Source: Notamacropus eugenii (Eukaryota; Chordata; Mammalia; Diprotodontia; Macropodidae). Taken from it: a stretch of DNA of 64,000 bases. Of this stretch, positions 44,505-56,259 are shown one piece after another. The position numbers and the translations under genes are program-made. The stretch is taken from contig NC_092875.1 of assembly GCF_028372415.1 (NCBI RefSeq), positions 338,216,918 to 338,280,917 of the forward strand, read 5' to 3'. Each line of letters opens with the position of its first letter. The first letter of the stretch is position 1. The notes under the pieces were generated by a model that had not been told where the DNA came from, did not search any database, and saw only the letters and a program-made list of their open reading frames with translations.

Positions 44505-44910
44505 TACTGATTTAGAGTCCAGAAATAGGATTTGAATACTAACTCTGACACTTGCTATCTATAACAATCCAATTATGGTAATACCAGCATTGGTATCAGA
44601 CTTAAAATTTTGAATTTTTTACATATATTATCTCATTCAAGTCTCAGAAAGGAAAGTCTCAGAAAAGGAAACTGAGGCTGAGAGAAGTCAAGAGACTCTC
44701 CTAGGTCACACAGCTAAGAAGTGTCAGAGTTGGACTTTGAACTCAGGTCTTTGTGACTGCAAGTCCAGGGCAAGTCCATGGTGCCACCTAACTGTCACAA
44801 CCATGCCTCCAGAGGGTTTTCAGCATTTCTTTTCTTCTTTGTAAAATGAAGGGGTTAGATTAGATAATCACTAAGGTCTCTTCTAGTTCTGAATCCTATG
44901 CTGTTATAAG
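44505..44910 (+). repeat. MIR/THER1-type SINE split by another MIR
   Basis: The left part 'gatttagagtccagaaatag' with 'actctgacacttgctatcta' and the right part 'tttgtaaaatgaaggggtta' with the tail 'aaggtctcttctagttctga' belong to one forward SINE. Confidence 0.65.
44575..44800 (-). repeat. MIR SINE nested in a MIR
   Basis: Reverse: 'acatatattatctcattcaa', 'aaggaaactgaggctgagag', 'ctaggtcacacagctaagaa' and head 'tggtgccacctaactgtc'. Complete from tail to head. Confidence 0.8.
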
Positions 44911-45911
44911 AAACTTTCTGATTGCTGATTACCTTCTAGTCATTCACTGACACTCTTCTATAATCAATTACTTTACAAATTGTATATCTCCCCTTCCTCC
45001 ACCCAAACCAGGAAGGGGAAATTTAAGCAGAGATCTGTTCAAGATAACATTCCCAGACAAGTATAAAGGACACATTGTGGGAGGGAAAAGGTTATTCACC
45101 TCTAGAGAGAGATAACTGATAAATTCTAAGTGCAGATTGAAGCATACTTTTTAATTTTGTTTATTTTTCTTGTTTGTGTGTATTTTAAAGCAATATGGCT
45201 GTTACATAATTATGACTTAACATGTATATAATATATCCTTCTCAGTGTGTAGGGGAGAGGAGGGTAGGAAGGTGGGAAAGAATTTGGAACTCACAATTTA
45301 AAAAAAAAGGTAAAAATTTAAAAATTTTCAACTGGTAAATATTTAATGAAATCATTGATAATAATAACGATGATAAACCTAGCAGCCCTTGAAGAAGTCA
45401 AGGCGGGGAATAGTTTTGTGAAGTATGACCCTTTAAATCAACCAATAAGTAATCCTAGAATTTGAGAATTCAACTGTGAAGAGGAACCTCAGGTAGCTAT
45501 GCAACCTGCTTAGCAGACACACTGTGCCCAGGGGTTCAGTGTGAGGATACCATAAAAAAAAAAAAATGGAAAAGAAAACGAGTACTTGAAGTAATGGAAG
45601 AATGAGCTATTTTGGGAGATGTGTTCCAAATATGTATGTGTCTCTACCATTGCTGTTTAAATTTGTCACCATTTTTCCTACGGTGAGTCAGTATAATTGT
45701 TGGAGAGTGCACCCCAGGTTTATGGTGGGAAGAAATATTTTATAGACATTATTCTTACTATATCATCTTTATAATATATCTTTAGCTTGAGTTAATTGTG
45801 TCTACTGGCTGACTATTAAAAGGAGGGTAAGTGGTAGTGGCTTGTGACCTATAATTTTCTAATTCTGGACTTAGAGGGTAGTCTTTTTAACTCACAGTTA
45901 TGCCACATTAT

Positions 45912-46163
45912 AGGGTAGCTAGGTGGTACAGTAGACAGAATGCCATGCCTGGAGTCAGGAAGACTCATATTCCGAGCTCAAATATCTCAGATATCTGCTA
46001 GCTATGTGACCCTGGGCAAGTCACTTAACATTGTTTGCCTCAGTTTCCTCAACTGTAAAATGAGCTGGAGAAGAAAATGGAAAACCACTCCAGTATCTTT
46101 GCCAAGAAAACTCCAAATAGCATCATGAAGACCAGGATATGATTGAAACAAGTGAACAACATA
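45912..46163 (+). repeat. MAR1-like SINE with target duplication
   Basis: 'agggtagctaggtggtacag', 'ctatgtgaccctgggcaagt', 'ctgtaaaatgagctggagaa' and the RTE-like tail 'gaaacaagtgaacaac'. 'ccacattat' (45903-45911) and 'ctacattat' (46164-46172) form a 9-bp target duplication with one difference. Confidence 0.88.
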
Positions 46164-46643
46164 CTACATTATGAAAGAACCCTTCAACTCTTTAAAGTAA
46201 AGAAGTATTTTTTCTCATGCATATAGATTACAATATATAAGGAAAAATAGAAAAAGATGACAATATAAGACTGTACACTTCTATTAGGCACAGCTTTTTA
46301 AAAAAAATCTATATTAAACTTAACAAAGTAGTACCAACTCTCCCCTGCTTCTCTGTGTCTCTATAGTTTGTTATGTGCTCTTCTGTGTATGTTTTAACAT
46401 TTTACTGAGGCACACTACTATATGGATACAATTTGCTCAACATAGCTTATTTGTAATAATAGTATTTTTTCTTTCAGTTTTTATTTGGATAGTGGCTGGG
46501 GACTAAAGGGGTTTAGCAAGAGTGAAGCCAAAGGAAAAAAAAAGAAGAAATATGGAATATTTAGAAAATGAAGAGGAGAAAACAGAAAGTTTAAGTATAA
46601 AACATAGAAAAACAGAACAATTTTGAAAGTAATGTGTAAAATT

Positions 46644-46658
46644 ATACTGTATATTTTT
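46644..46658. repeat. Target-site duplication of half-LINE C, left copy
   Basis: 'atactgtatattttt', matched at 49515-49529 with one difference (t/c). Confidence 0.9.
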
Positions 46659-47499
46659 ACCTTTTAAAAAATTTATTTCTTTTTAGTTTTCAACATTCAT
46701 TTCCACAAAATTTTGAGTTCCAAATCTTCTCCCCATCTCTCCCCTCCCTCACCTCAAAACACCATGCATTCTGATTACTCCTTCCCCCAATCTACCCTCC
46801 CTTCTATCACACCCCACCCTTCCCTTACCTCCCTCTTTTCTATTTTTTTGTAGGGAAAGATAGATTTCTATACCCCATTACCTGTACTTCTTATTTCCCA
46901 GTTGCATGCAAAAACAATTCTCAACATTCATTCCTTAAACTTTGAATTCCAATGTCTTTCCCTCTCTCCCTCCCCACCCATCTTGACTGAGAAAGCAAAC
47001 AATTCAATATAGGTTACACATGTGTACTTTAAGCTAAAGACTTCCATTGTAGTCATCCTGTGAAAGACTAACTATATTTCCCTCTATCCTCTCCTGCCCC
47101 TTATTTATTCTGTTCTCTCTTTAGACCTTGTCCTTCCCCTAAAGTGTTTGCTTCCAGTTAATTACTCCTCCCATTTTCCCTCCCTCCTATCATCCCCCCA
47201 TCGCACTTATCCCCTTCTCCCCTACTTTCCTGTAGTGTAATGTAGTTTTTCATACCAAATTGAGTGTGCATGTTATTCCTCCTTAAGCCAAATGTGATGA
47301 GAGTAAGCTTCACTTTTTCCCTCTCACTTACCCCTTTTCCCCTCCATTGAAAAAGCTTTCTTGTCTATTTTATAAGAGATAATATGCCCCATTCCATTTC
47401 TCCTTTTATCCTACCAATATATTCCGCTCTTACACCTTAATTTTATTTTTTTAGATATCATCCCTTCCTATTCAACTCACCCTGTGACCTCTGTCTACA

Positions 47500-47504
<5 letters not shown>

Positions 47505-47543
<39 letters not shown>

Positions 47544-47546
47544 TGT
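47505..47546. repeat. (GT)n tract inside half-LINE C
   Basis: Homologous in position to the tracts at 7409 and 27222. Confidence 0.92.
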
Positions 47547-47683
47547 AATCCCTCCAACTACCCAAATACTGAGAAAAGTTTCAAGAGTTAAAAATATTAT
47601 CTTTCCATGTAGGAATGTAAACAGTTCAATTTTAGTAAGTCCCTTATGACTTCTCTTTCTTGTTTATCTTTTTATGCTTCTCT

Positions 47684-48800
47684 TAATTCTTGTGTTTGAA
47701 AATCAGATTTTCTATTCAGCTCTGCTCTTTTCATCAAGAATGCTTGAAAGCCCTCTATTTCACTGAATGAGCATTCCCCCCCCCCCCCGAAGTATTATAC
47801 TTGATTTTGCTGAGTTTTAATCTTAATCTTTAGTCTTGGTTTTAATCCTAGTTCCTTTGACTTCTGGAATATCACATTCCAAGCCCTTCAGTCCCTTAAT
47901 GTAGAATCTTCTAGATCTTGGGTTATCCTGATTATATTTCCACAATACTCAAATTGTTTATTTCTGACTGCTTGCAATATTTTCTCCTTGACCTTGGAAC
48001 TCTGGAATTTGGCTGCAATTCCTAGGAGTTTTTCTTTTTGGATCTCTTTCAGGAGGTGATCAGAAGATTCTTTCAACATTTATTTTACCCTCCAGTTCTA
48101 GAATATCAGGGCAGTTTTCCTTGATAATTTCATGAAACATGATGTCTAGGCTCTTTTTTTTGATCATGGCTTTCAGGTAGTTCCAAAAATTTTTAAATTG
48201 TCTCTCCTGCATCTATTTTCTAGATCTGTTGCTTTTCCAATGAGATATTTCACTTTGTCTTCTATTTTTTTTATTCTTTTGCTTTTGTTTTGTAATTTCT
48301 AGGTATCTCATAAAGTCATTAGCTTCCATCTGCTCCATTTTAATTTTTAAAGAACTATTTTCTTCAGTGAGCTTTTGAATCTCCTTTTCCATTTGGCTAA
48401 TTCTGCTTTTGAAAGCATTCTTCTCTTCATTGGCTTTTTGGACCTCTTTTGCCATTTGGGTTAGTCTATTTTTAAAGGTGTTATTTTCTTCACCATTTCT
48501 TTGGGTCTCCTTTAGCAATCTGTTGACTTGCTTTTCATGATTTTCTTGAATTGCTCTCATTTCTCTTCCCAATTTTTCCTCTACCTCCCTTACTTGATTT
48601 TCAAAATCCTTTTTGAGCTCCTCCATGGCCTGAGATAATTGTGTATTTATTTTAGATGTTTTGGATGCAGAAGCCTTGACTTTTATGTCTTCCTCTAATG
48701 GCATGCATTGTTCTTCCTCACCCGAAAGGATGGAAGAAAACAATCATTTACCGAAAAAGCAAACTTCCACAGTCCAATTCCCTTTCCCTTTCTTGGGCAT
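47684..48800 (-). pseudogene. L1 ORF1 of half-LINE C, multiple breaks
   Basis: Starts 'MPKKGKGNWTVEVCFFGK', with a stop soon after near 48748. The coiled coil (48743-48213 frame) includes 'EEKLGREMRAIQENHEKQV' and 'ISQMEKEIQKLTEENSSL'. The RRM is broken, and 'IAAKFQSSKVKEKILQAVRN' and 'YCGNIIRITQDL' mark the C-terminal domain at 48030-47890. It has more breaks than A or B, and at the position of the A and B stop it reads leucine. Confidence 0.8.
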
Positions 48801-49514
48801 CCTCCCAGCCAGTCAACCAATCCCTGCTTCCCCTGTCAAGAGAAGGGTACGCTCCAGGGGACTGTAAATTCCCAGTTCTTCCAAGGTGGCACTATCAAGG
48901 GAGAAGAGTTTACTCCTCTCCTGGCCCACGCTCTGGTCCAGGAGCCACTGTAAGCTTTTCTGCCCAGCATCTGTGAGTAGATTTCCCCCTCTGGAGCCTC
49001 CACCAGCTCCACCACACCAGTGCTCCTCCTCATCCCAGGACTACCACCCAGGGCTGACAAGTAGACCAGTAGCTTGACATCCACCCCCCCCAGGGGCTCC
49101 AGGTGGAGAGCTCCAAAAATGGATGGTGCTGCCACTGCCGCCCAGTGCCAGGGCTAGGGGAAGACCCTGCTGCCCTCCCACCCAGGTGAAAGAACCCTCC
49201 CCTTGACTTTCAAAGCTGTCCCTGGCATCCATGGGTTAAGGGATCTGGGAACCACAGCTGCCCCTTGTGATTCCACCTCCTGAGGCCTGCTCCAGTACTG
49301 TGCCCACTGAGCTACACAACCAAGCCTGGGCTGCACTCTGCTCTGAGCCCAGCACAACAGACCCTTCCTGTCAGCCCTACAGTTGTCCCAGGCTGGAACT
49401 CTCCTTCACTCCATTGTACCCTGGCCCATTCAGAGCCATCCCCCACAGACATTCCATAGGCTGTGGAGGGAAAGCTCCCAAACAGATCATCCTTCCACTT
49501 CACCATCCTGGCTC
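48801..49514 (-). promoter_or_regulatory. 5' leader of half-LINE C
   Basis: GC-rich block in otherwise AT-rich DNA. It generates several long overlapping frames on both strands (48661-49551) that are compositional only. The YY1-like core is decayed ('ccaggatggtg'). Confidence 0.55.
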
Positions 49515-49529
49515 ATACTGCATATTTTT
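49515..49529. repeat. Target-site duplication of half-LINE C, right copy
   Basis: Partner of 46644-46658 (14 of 15 positions equal). Confidence 0.9.
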
Positions 49530-50640
49530 TAAAAAGCAGGTGATGGAATGAAATAGAAATTCATGGTTTCATTTGGAATCCTCTTTTTTTTTCTATGTAT
49601 ATTGAAAGGAGTTAGTTTCTTTAGGTGTTTAAGTACACATTGAAAATATCCAATAGATTTGTTTTTAAAAAAGTAAAGAGTTCAAAGAACAAATATAAAC
49701 CTAGCCTAAATGCCTGCCATTTTCTATGAATATTGTGGCTAAAGGGAGGAATTTCTTGGCCATTGGCTATGAGACAAATGACTAAAGAATCTTATCAATG
49801 AAGGGTGAGAGAGAGCAGATTGGAAAAACCTTTCATGATCCATGCTAATATTCTCAATTAGATTCACCTAGGCTTTCCCCAGTTTCCCCAGTCAATATCT
49901 TCCTCTCCTTGCCTATGACATCATCAAAGAAAACTATTCAAAAGTCCACAGGTGAGAACCTAATCAACCCCCTATAAAACCCTTGACCTTTGGATATCTC
50001 AGTGAACCATTCTGGTGTGAACAGTATTATAACAAAAGGTATGCAGGAAAATGTTTAACAACCAGCTCCCTAAAAAAATAAATTGTAACCATGACACACC
50101 TTTAAGTTTATATGTAGTATCAACATGCTTTCCATCTCTTTCTTAAGATGAGAAAACAATTTTTTTTTTAAATCATCCCAGATTTGTAGTGTTTTCCAAT
50201 TCCTGAGATAAAAATACTCACATTGAAAATTCAGCAATTGATTCTCTGAGGTCATGCAGGTTCATTTCAGGAAACTGCTTAGACTTTCCTTTACCAAATA
50301 ATCAACTAGAGGATGGGGGAGTGGGGAGAGGGAGGGAGGAAAACAGGGAGGAAGGAAGGGAGAGAAAGAGAAGAATGAGAGAGAATATACATCAGCTTGC
50401 TAAATCCAATGAAAGCCTCTCCAAAGCATAATCTCTCAATACGTAATCCTTGTAAGAAACACAAAACTTAAAAGGTTTTTGTAAATCATTAAATATTACA
50501 TAAATGTAAGGTTATCTTAGGGAACAAAGAGAGCCCCAGACAATCAGTGGTGGTGAGCCCGCTGGAGGTTAAGGTAGTCAGCTTCTGCATTAGGAAGAAA
50601 TGGTTGAACCGGACTTGGAAGTCTAGGAGACGGATAGCCT
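49530..50640. other. Interval with no recognised element
   Basis: Only a GA-rich stretch (50310-50380, 'gggagggaggaaaacaggga') stands out. No gene or named repeat is supported. Confidence 0.45.
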
Positions 50641-50644
50641 GTTG

Positions 50645-50750
50645 CTGAGAAAAGAGCCCTGGATTCAGGATGACCTGGCTTGAAATCCTAGCATATAATC
50701 TTCATAACCTTGGACATGTGACTTTCCCTTTCTTGGCCTTAATCTCCCAA
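50645..50750 (+). repeat. MIR SINE fragment
   Basis: 'agagccctggattcaggatg' and 'acctggcttgaaatcctagc'. Confidence 0.65.
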
Positions 50751-51749
50751 TCTAAATCCTAAAACAATAATCCTAAAATTAAGGCTAAGAAGATACATTA
50801 TATGTAAAGAATATGGCAATGAATGGCTCAGATTGTACCAACTGTTTGGGCACTTAGAGGGGGTTTCATAAAAGAACCAGACAGATCAGTAAGGCATAAA
50901 ATAATCGACCTTTTATTAGGATGCATTTACCTCATACTGAGGGAAGTTCTAGGTCAAAAATGAAATAAATACTCAGGAAAAATGGGCATCCATGACAGAC
51001 ACATTCAGGACGAACAATACCACCAAATCTCTGGTACTATCGGGGGAGATTGTCAGAGCTCTATATCCAAAGTATAAGTGGAACAAAGAAGAGTTCCCTA
51101 AGATCATACAGAAACAGGGTTAGAGCAGTGGTCCTCAGAGTACCAATCAACTTTGTCACATTTCAGAATCTGGAAAGTAATCCCCATGAGGATCCAGAGT
51201 ACCTAGGCGTTCAGAGTGCCTGGTAGAGTGTCTTATACATAACAGGGACTCAGTTAATGTTTGCAGATTACTGCTTCATTTATTGAGGTAATGCTAACTG
51301 GTATGTCCCCTTCTGGCTCAATAGACCTTGGCTGAGGTCTGGAGTTGACCCATCTGCTTTGGCTCAGTGATTGGCAACTGTTTTTCTGGCTTCAGTGCGG
51401 CCTACTCTTCTTGTTTCTAATACTGTTGTAAAGGCTTTGCCATCAAGGAGGATGGGAAAGGTTCCCCTGTGGGAATCCAGCCTGTTGTTCTCTTGTGCTT
51501 GGATGTTTTATTTACCATTTGGAAAAGGGAAAAAAGAAGTAGGACATAAAAGAATGAAAACTACTAGAACTAAGCATGCTTTAGGAGGTACTGAAAGACC
51601 AAAGGCAGACACAGTCAGAAGTGAAAACAAACAGCTTTGCAAAACCATTTCAGAAATTGTCTTGCCATCAAAATTTGATTCAGCCTTAGAAATTCTCACT
51701 GTGTCCACTCACTGAATATTGTCTATTGCCCCAGAACACTGCAATTCCT

Positions 51750-51872
51750 ATCACTGCTCTCAGTAAATCCCAAAATGTTGAAATTGTCCAGTTCAATTCA
51801 ATTACTTTACAGATGAGGAAACTGAGGTCTAAAGAGAAAGAATTTTCTCCAAGGTCAAGCAGGTAGGAAATA
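51750..51872 (-). repeat. MIR SINE fragment
   Basis: 'attactttacagatgaggaa' and 'actgaggtctaaagagaaag'. The preceding 50.9-51.7 kb, including a 114-codon frame (51371-51715), shows nothing I recognise. Confidence 0.65.
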
Positions 51873-51904
51873 GCTTTCACTGGGTGTTACTCTGCTTTCT
51901 TCAG

Positions 51905-52310
51905 TTAATGCTTTAACAAAACTGGCCTTCTCTCTTTTTTTCACTCATGATGCTCTATCTCCCATCTCTGTGCCTTTGATCTGGTCATCCACCTTCCCCC
52001 AAATGCTCTCGTTTCATATCATTGCCTCATAAAATAATTCTCTTCTTTTAAGATAGAGTTCAAGTACCATCTTCTACATGAAGCCTTTCCTGATTCTCCT
52101 AACTGCTTCTGCTACCCCTCCCTCACCACCTTATAGTTAATTTTGTCACTTTGTATTTATGTTATATGTATTTTTGTGTGAATGCCTTGTCTCCACATTA
52201 GAATACAAGTTCATTGCATCTAGGTATTGGTTCATTATTTATCCTTGTAACCCTCATCTAATGAAACAGCCAAACAATGAAATGAATGCTTGCTGATTGA
52301 TGATTCATTA
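51905..52310 (+). mobile_element. L2 LINE 3' end
   Basis: 'ctctgtgcctttgatctggt', 'agagttcaagtaccatcttc', 'tacatgaagcctttcctgat' and 'aatgaatgcttgctgattga' are ordered L2 3' phrases. Confidence 0.75.
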
Positions 52311-52419
52311 AGTGGAAAAACCAAGACAAAATGTCAGATTTTCTGACTCCACGTCAAGGGAGCTTTTCAGTACAACACATTGGTTTCCATAGTGGAGACT
52401 AATAGAATATAAAAAGTTC

Positions 52420-52580
52420 AAAGGCAACCTTAAACATCAAATCCAATTTCTCATTTTACAGAGGAGGAAACTATGCCCCACCAAAATTAAAGTCACTCAC
52501 TCAAGATCACATAGTGGCAGAGCCATGGCTAGAACCCATGTCCTTAGATTTCTAGGCTAGTACTCTTTACAAATGGTATC
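52420..52580 (-). repeat. MIR SINE
   Basis: 'tttacagaggaggaaactat', 'actcaagatcacatagtggc', 'agaacccatgtccttagatt'. Confidence 0.65.
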
Positions 52581-52601
52581 CTCCTTAGAGCCTCTACAAT
52601 T

Positions 52602-52846
52602 GGTTGTTCAGTTGTTTCAGTCCTGTCTGACTCTTCACGACCTCATTTGGGGTTTTCTTGGTTAAAATACTGAAATGATTTGCCATTTCCTTCTTCAGCT
52701 CATTTTACAGATAAGAAAACTGAGGTAAACCGGCTACATTATTGCCCAAGATCACACAGCTAGTAAATAAGTGTCTGAGGTTAGATTTGAACTCAGAAAA
52801 TGAGTCTTCTATACTTCAGGCTGTATATACAATATACTGCCCAGCT
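52602..52846 (-). repeat. MAR1-like SINE
   Basis: 'ggttgttcagttgtttcagt', 'cctgtctgactcttcacgac', 'ctcatttggggttttcttgg', 'agatcacacagctagtaaat'. The head side is degraded. Confidence 0.85.
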
Positions 52847-52849
52847 TTC

Positions 52850-52962
52850 CACAATTTAGGCTTATATAATTATCTACTCTGTCTCTTTCCTCTCCCCTCC
52901 CCCCACTGCTACAAACAGTGCTTCTCTGTCTTTGCACATGCTGTTCCCTGCTTTTGGCTACG
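52850..52962 (+). mobile_element. L2 LINE scrap
   Basis: 'gtgcttctctgtctttgcac' and 'atgctgttccctgcttttgg'. Confidence 0.55.
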
Positions 52963-52969
52963 TATCTAC

Positions 52970-53084
52970 ATATCTAGCTAGCTAGCTACCTCGCTATCTA
53001 TCTATCTATCTCAGTGTGTGCATATGTCAAATCCTACCAAAGAAGTATCATATCTTCAAAGAGTAATGAGGGAATCTATCTATC

Positions 53085-53139
<55 letters not shown>

Positions 53140-53335
53140 GTATACACACACACAATCTATATATAGCTATCTATTCATGTAGATATATAGACCTAGACAT
53201 ATATAGGCATAGAGATATATAGATGTAAGTACATACATTACATTTATATGTGTATGTATAGACACACACATATATGTATATAATACACATCTGTATATAT
53301 ATACATATAAATGTTTATATAGAGATATAAATATA
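52970..53335. repeat. Cluster of CTAT, CA and TATA microsatellites
   Basis: (CTAT)n at 52990-53012, (CA)n at 53090-53131, then mixed TATA/GTAT sequence to about 53335. Confidence 0.92.
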
Positions 53336-53537
53336 TGTTAAATACAAGTTTGCTTGTTTTTTTATTTGCTTGTTTTGGTCAGGAGAGGTACTATCATATT
53401 GGAAGGTTAGGAAAGTCTTCATATAAGAAGATGGTACTTGACCTAAGTTTTAATGACAAACAGGTGAATGAAACTCTTTGGGTTTGTTCTTTAATTGTTT
53501 CACTTGAAAGAAAAATATTTCATTTGTTTCTTCTTTT

Positions 53538-53785
53538 TAGAATGTAAATTCCTTAAAATCAAGTATACCTTTCTCTTTCCTAATTTATTATTATTGCTCT
53601 TATTTTTACTTTTACAAAATATGAAAATCTGATTGGAATTACTGTGATTTTGAAGGCTATATCTTTTTGTAAACATGAATTGAATGGATATTTTGACTTC
53701 ATTATCTTCCCTTCCCTTCCCTCCTCTCACCTAGTACATGACCAGATACAAACTAGGCACTCAATAAACTGATATGGATTGATCT
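53538..53785 (+). mobile_element. L2 LINE 3' end, degraded
   Basis: 'aatgtaaattccttaaaatc' and, after an AT-rich interruption, 'actaggcactcaataaactg'. Confidence 0.5.
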
Positions 53786-53894
53786 TTGGTCTCCCCTTGT
53801 GATTTGCTAATCACATTGTTTTTCAAGCCCTAGTTATATATAAGACCTGCTGGTACCAAATGAACAAGACTGTGAAAAGCCATGTAAAACAATT

Positions 53895-54085
53895 TAAAAA
53901 GAGAAAGAGAACTGGATTTGGAGTGAGAGAAACTTGATTAGAAACTTAGCTTTGCTATTTATTGCTTATGTGACTGAGCAAGTTGTCATCTTGACAGAAC
54001 TCAGTTTTACCATGTGTAAAATGAGTGGGTTGAACTAGATGATGTCTGAGATCCCTTATAGTTCTATATCTCTGACCTAATGGGA
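53895..54085 (+). repeat. L2-tailed tRNA-type SINE
   Basis: 'agagaactggatttggagtg', 'atgtgtaaaatgagtgggtt', 'gatgatgtctgagatccctt'. Confidence 0.7.
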
Positions 54086-54089
54086 TTAA

Positions 54090-54800
54090 AAATCATTCAG
54101 CTATCAAGGATTTTCAGCTATTTTCGGCATCAAGGATCATATGGGTAGGATATTTTAAATTTAATTTAGTTTTTAGAGGGTGGGATGCAGAGTGGACAGT
54201 TTCGATGATTTATCAGTTCATACCATAATACTATATTCTTCCTCTGCCCAAAACCAGTCCTAAGAGTCTGAATTCTCCTCATTTAGCCCCTAATCCCACT
54301 GCACACTCAGAGCAGAATACCTCTTTCTAGTTGCACATACTCTCTCTATTCTAGACAGAGAATGCTAACTTTTTCTTTTTTCCTTGCAGGGTTGTCTTCC
54401 CACCTTTCTAGCTTTCCAGACCAAAAGGAGACTGACAAATTCTTGCCCTTTCTTCATTCCAGTCTATTTGTTCTTTACATTGGTCATGATTCCTCGCCCT
54501 TGTGACGATTCCCTGAATCTGTGTTCATTCAGTCTCTTCCCAGCAAATCAGTCTGTGTCCCATCCACTGACAGAAATATATCTCTAGAACCCAAAATGCA
54601 CTCAACCCATATTTCCACCCTGACATAATGTTGACATTTGCTTTATTGAGTTCCTACCTTCCCCTGGCCTTCACTCTATTATCCCAGGTCAATTTTGCAG
54701 TTCACTACCCTATTTAACATGGTTGGGGGCACTCACAGCTCTTTGGATTTCCTCAAACCAAATTGACTTCAGGAAAAACAAAGGCATAAACCCACAAGCT
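54090..54800. other. Interval without assigned elements
   Basis: A pyrimidine-rich stretch followed by 'ccttgcag' (54382-54389) resembles a splice acceptor, but the frame beyond it (54384-54587) matches nothing I know. Confidence 0.35.
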
Positions 54801-54805
54801 GCAGG

Positions 54806-54810
<5 letters not shown>

Positions 54811-54880
<70 letters not shown>
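54811..54880. repeat. (GT)n microsatellite
   Basis: About 70 bp of uninterrupted GT, one of the longest in the window. Confidence 0.97.
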
Positions 54881-54881
<1 letters not shown>

Positions 54882-54889
54882 TTATGAGG

Positions 54890-55480
54890 AAGGGGGAGCT
54901 GACATTGATTGAGAAGACATAGATTCTTCATTTAAGATACATTCCAGTGATAAAGGGCCCCCCAGAAAGGGTACGAGAAGATGGTGAGCACCTGCTCACA
55001 TCTGTGAGCAGCTGGGGAGGGAGGCCTCTTCTCTTATGTCAGAACCACAGCTGGTCTCTCCTGCTGCTTAATCTGCCCTCTCAGCAGGTTGCTAGGCTCC
55101 TGAACTGATTATAAACATAATAGTGAGCTCAGTGCCTCAGGCAGGGACACATCACTTGGCACGAAGGCTACAGCCTTCCAAACTGTGTGTGTTCCCTTTG
55201 TCTCCTCAACATAGGCCAGCAGGACAGCAATACAAGGGCCAGCTCCAGAGGCTATCTCAAACCAGCTTGCTCCCCTTGGCAAACACAGTACCTTGGCCTC
55301 TGAGGGAAGGGAGATCTCCCGCATGGATGGGTTCTGTCTTACATCTTAGAGGTTCAATCTTACAGGGTAAGGCAGGAGTTTGAAGAGGCAACACTGGGAA
55401 GAGGAAGGAAATATTGCCCAGGGTCTCTCAAGTATCAGTGCTATAAGTAGCCTGAGAAAGTCATTTCGTACTTAGCATTT
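54890..55480. other. GC-richer single-copy-looking interval
   Basis: No repeat is recognised. 86- and 71-codon frames on opposite strands (55109-55383) overlap and have no known domain. Confidence 0.35.
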
Positions 55481-55499
55481 GCTATCTCATAGAGCTATT

Positions 55500-55625
55500 T
55501 ATCTTTTTAATGGATATGCCCTCACTCCCCAACTAGACTATTTGCCCCATGAGGACAGGACCTGTGTCCCACACTTCTTCATATCCCCCATACCCCCTGC
55601 ATTCATCCTATGAACGATATAAATC
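55500..55625 (+). mobile_element. L2 LINE scrap
   Basis: 'tgccccatgaggacaggacc' then 'tgtgtcccacac' is the L2 3' 'gagggcagggac' region. Confidence 0.5.
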
Positions 55626-56186
55626 TTACTGATGATACACTTTATTAGCCTTTGCCAGAAAAGCTTCTTCTTTTTTTAGTAGTAGTAGTGATTTAAATGT
55701 ATGTTTGGTTTAAAAATTATACAAATGAAGCTCTAGTGTGTCCTAGTCCATAAGCCTTTATGGAGGGAGGGGAAAGGAGGGAAGACTTGTCATAGTTAAT
55801 CCTCCTGAATTTATTCACTCAATTAATACCAATAGAACAAGCTGATTTCATTCAATTCAGCAAACAATGATTAAACTCCTAGTGTGGGTCAATAAATATT
55901 TATTAAATACCTACTATGTGCCAGGAGCTCCTTGGACATCAAAGAGATCAAATCAATCAATATTTAAAGAAATTAACTCAGACTGTTCATTAGAATGACA
56001 AATTCTGAAACTGAAGCTAAAATACTTTGGCTCCCTGATGAGAAGACAGGACTCACTGAGAGAGGGGTGAACAAAACCTGATGCTGGGAAGGACTGAAGG
56101 CAAAAGCAGAAGAGGACAGATCATGTGACCATAAATACATGCAGTCTTCATGCCTCTCAGGATCTGGAGAATGGATAGAGAGACAG

Positions 56187-56187
<1 letters not shown>

Positions 56188-56256
<69 letters not shown>
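56188..56256. repeat. (GT)n microsatellite
   Basis: About 68 bp of GT; source of the THTH and CVCV frames at 55973-56408. Confidence 0.97.

Positions 56257-56259
<3 letters not shown>

Larger units (their letters stand above)
46659..49514 (-). mobile_element. Half-LINE C: full-length L1-derived element with ORF1 only
   Basis: Same order as A and B: leader (49514-48801), ORF1 (48800-47684), GT tract (47505-47546), and 3' UTR ending near 46659. It is more diverged than A and B. It begins exactly at the duplication with 'gagccaggatggtgaag', which places the family's 5' end at the 'gagcc' of the YY1-like motif. About 1 kb separates ORF1 from the 3' end, without reverse transcriptase. Confidence 0.85.

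Noticed and set aside
46659-49514. Half-LINE C as a truncated ordinary L1
   Set aside because: Both ends are complete and enclosed by a target duplication, and the ORF1 to 3' UTR transition corresponds to that of copies A and B.
48661-49551. Cluster of overlapping 60-100 codon frames on both strands
   Set aside because: They overlap mutually in all frames within the GC-rich leader of half-LINE C; composition explains the lack of stops.
51371-51715. 114-codon frame as a possible host gene
   Set aside because: No recognisable domain, no nearby splice or promoter context, and an overlapping frame of similar length on the other strand.
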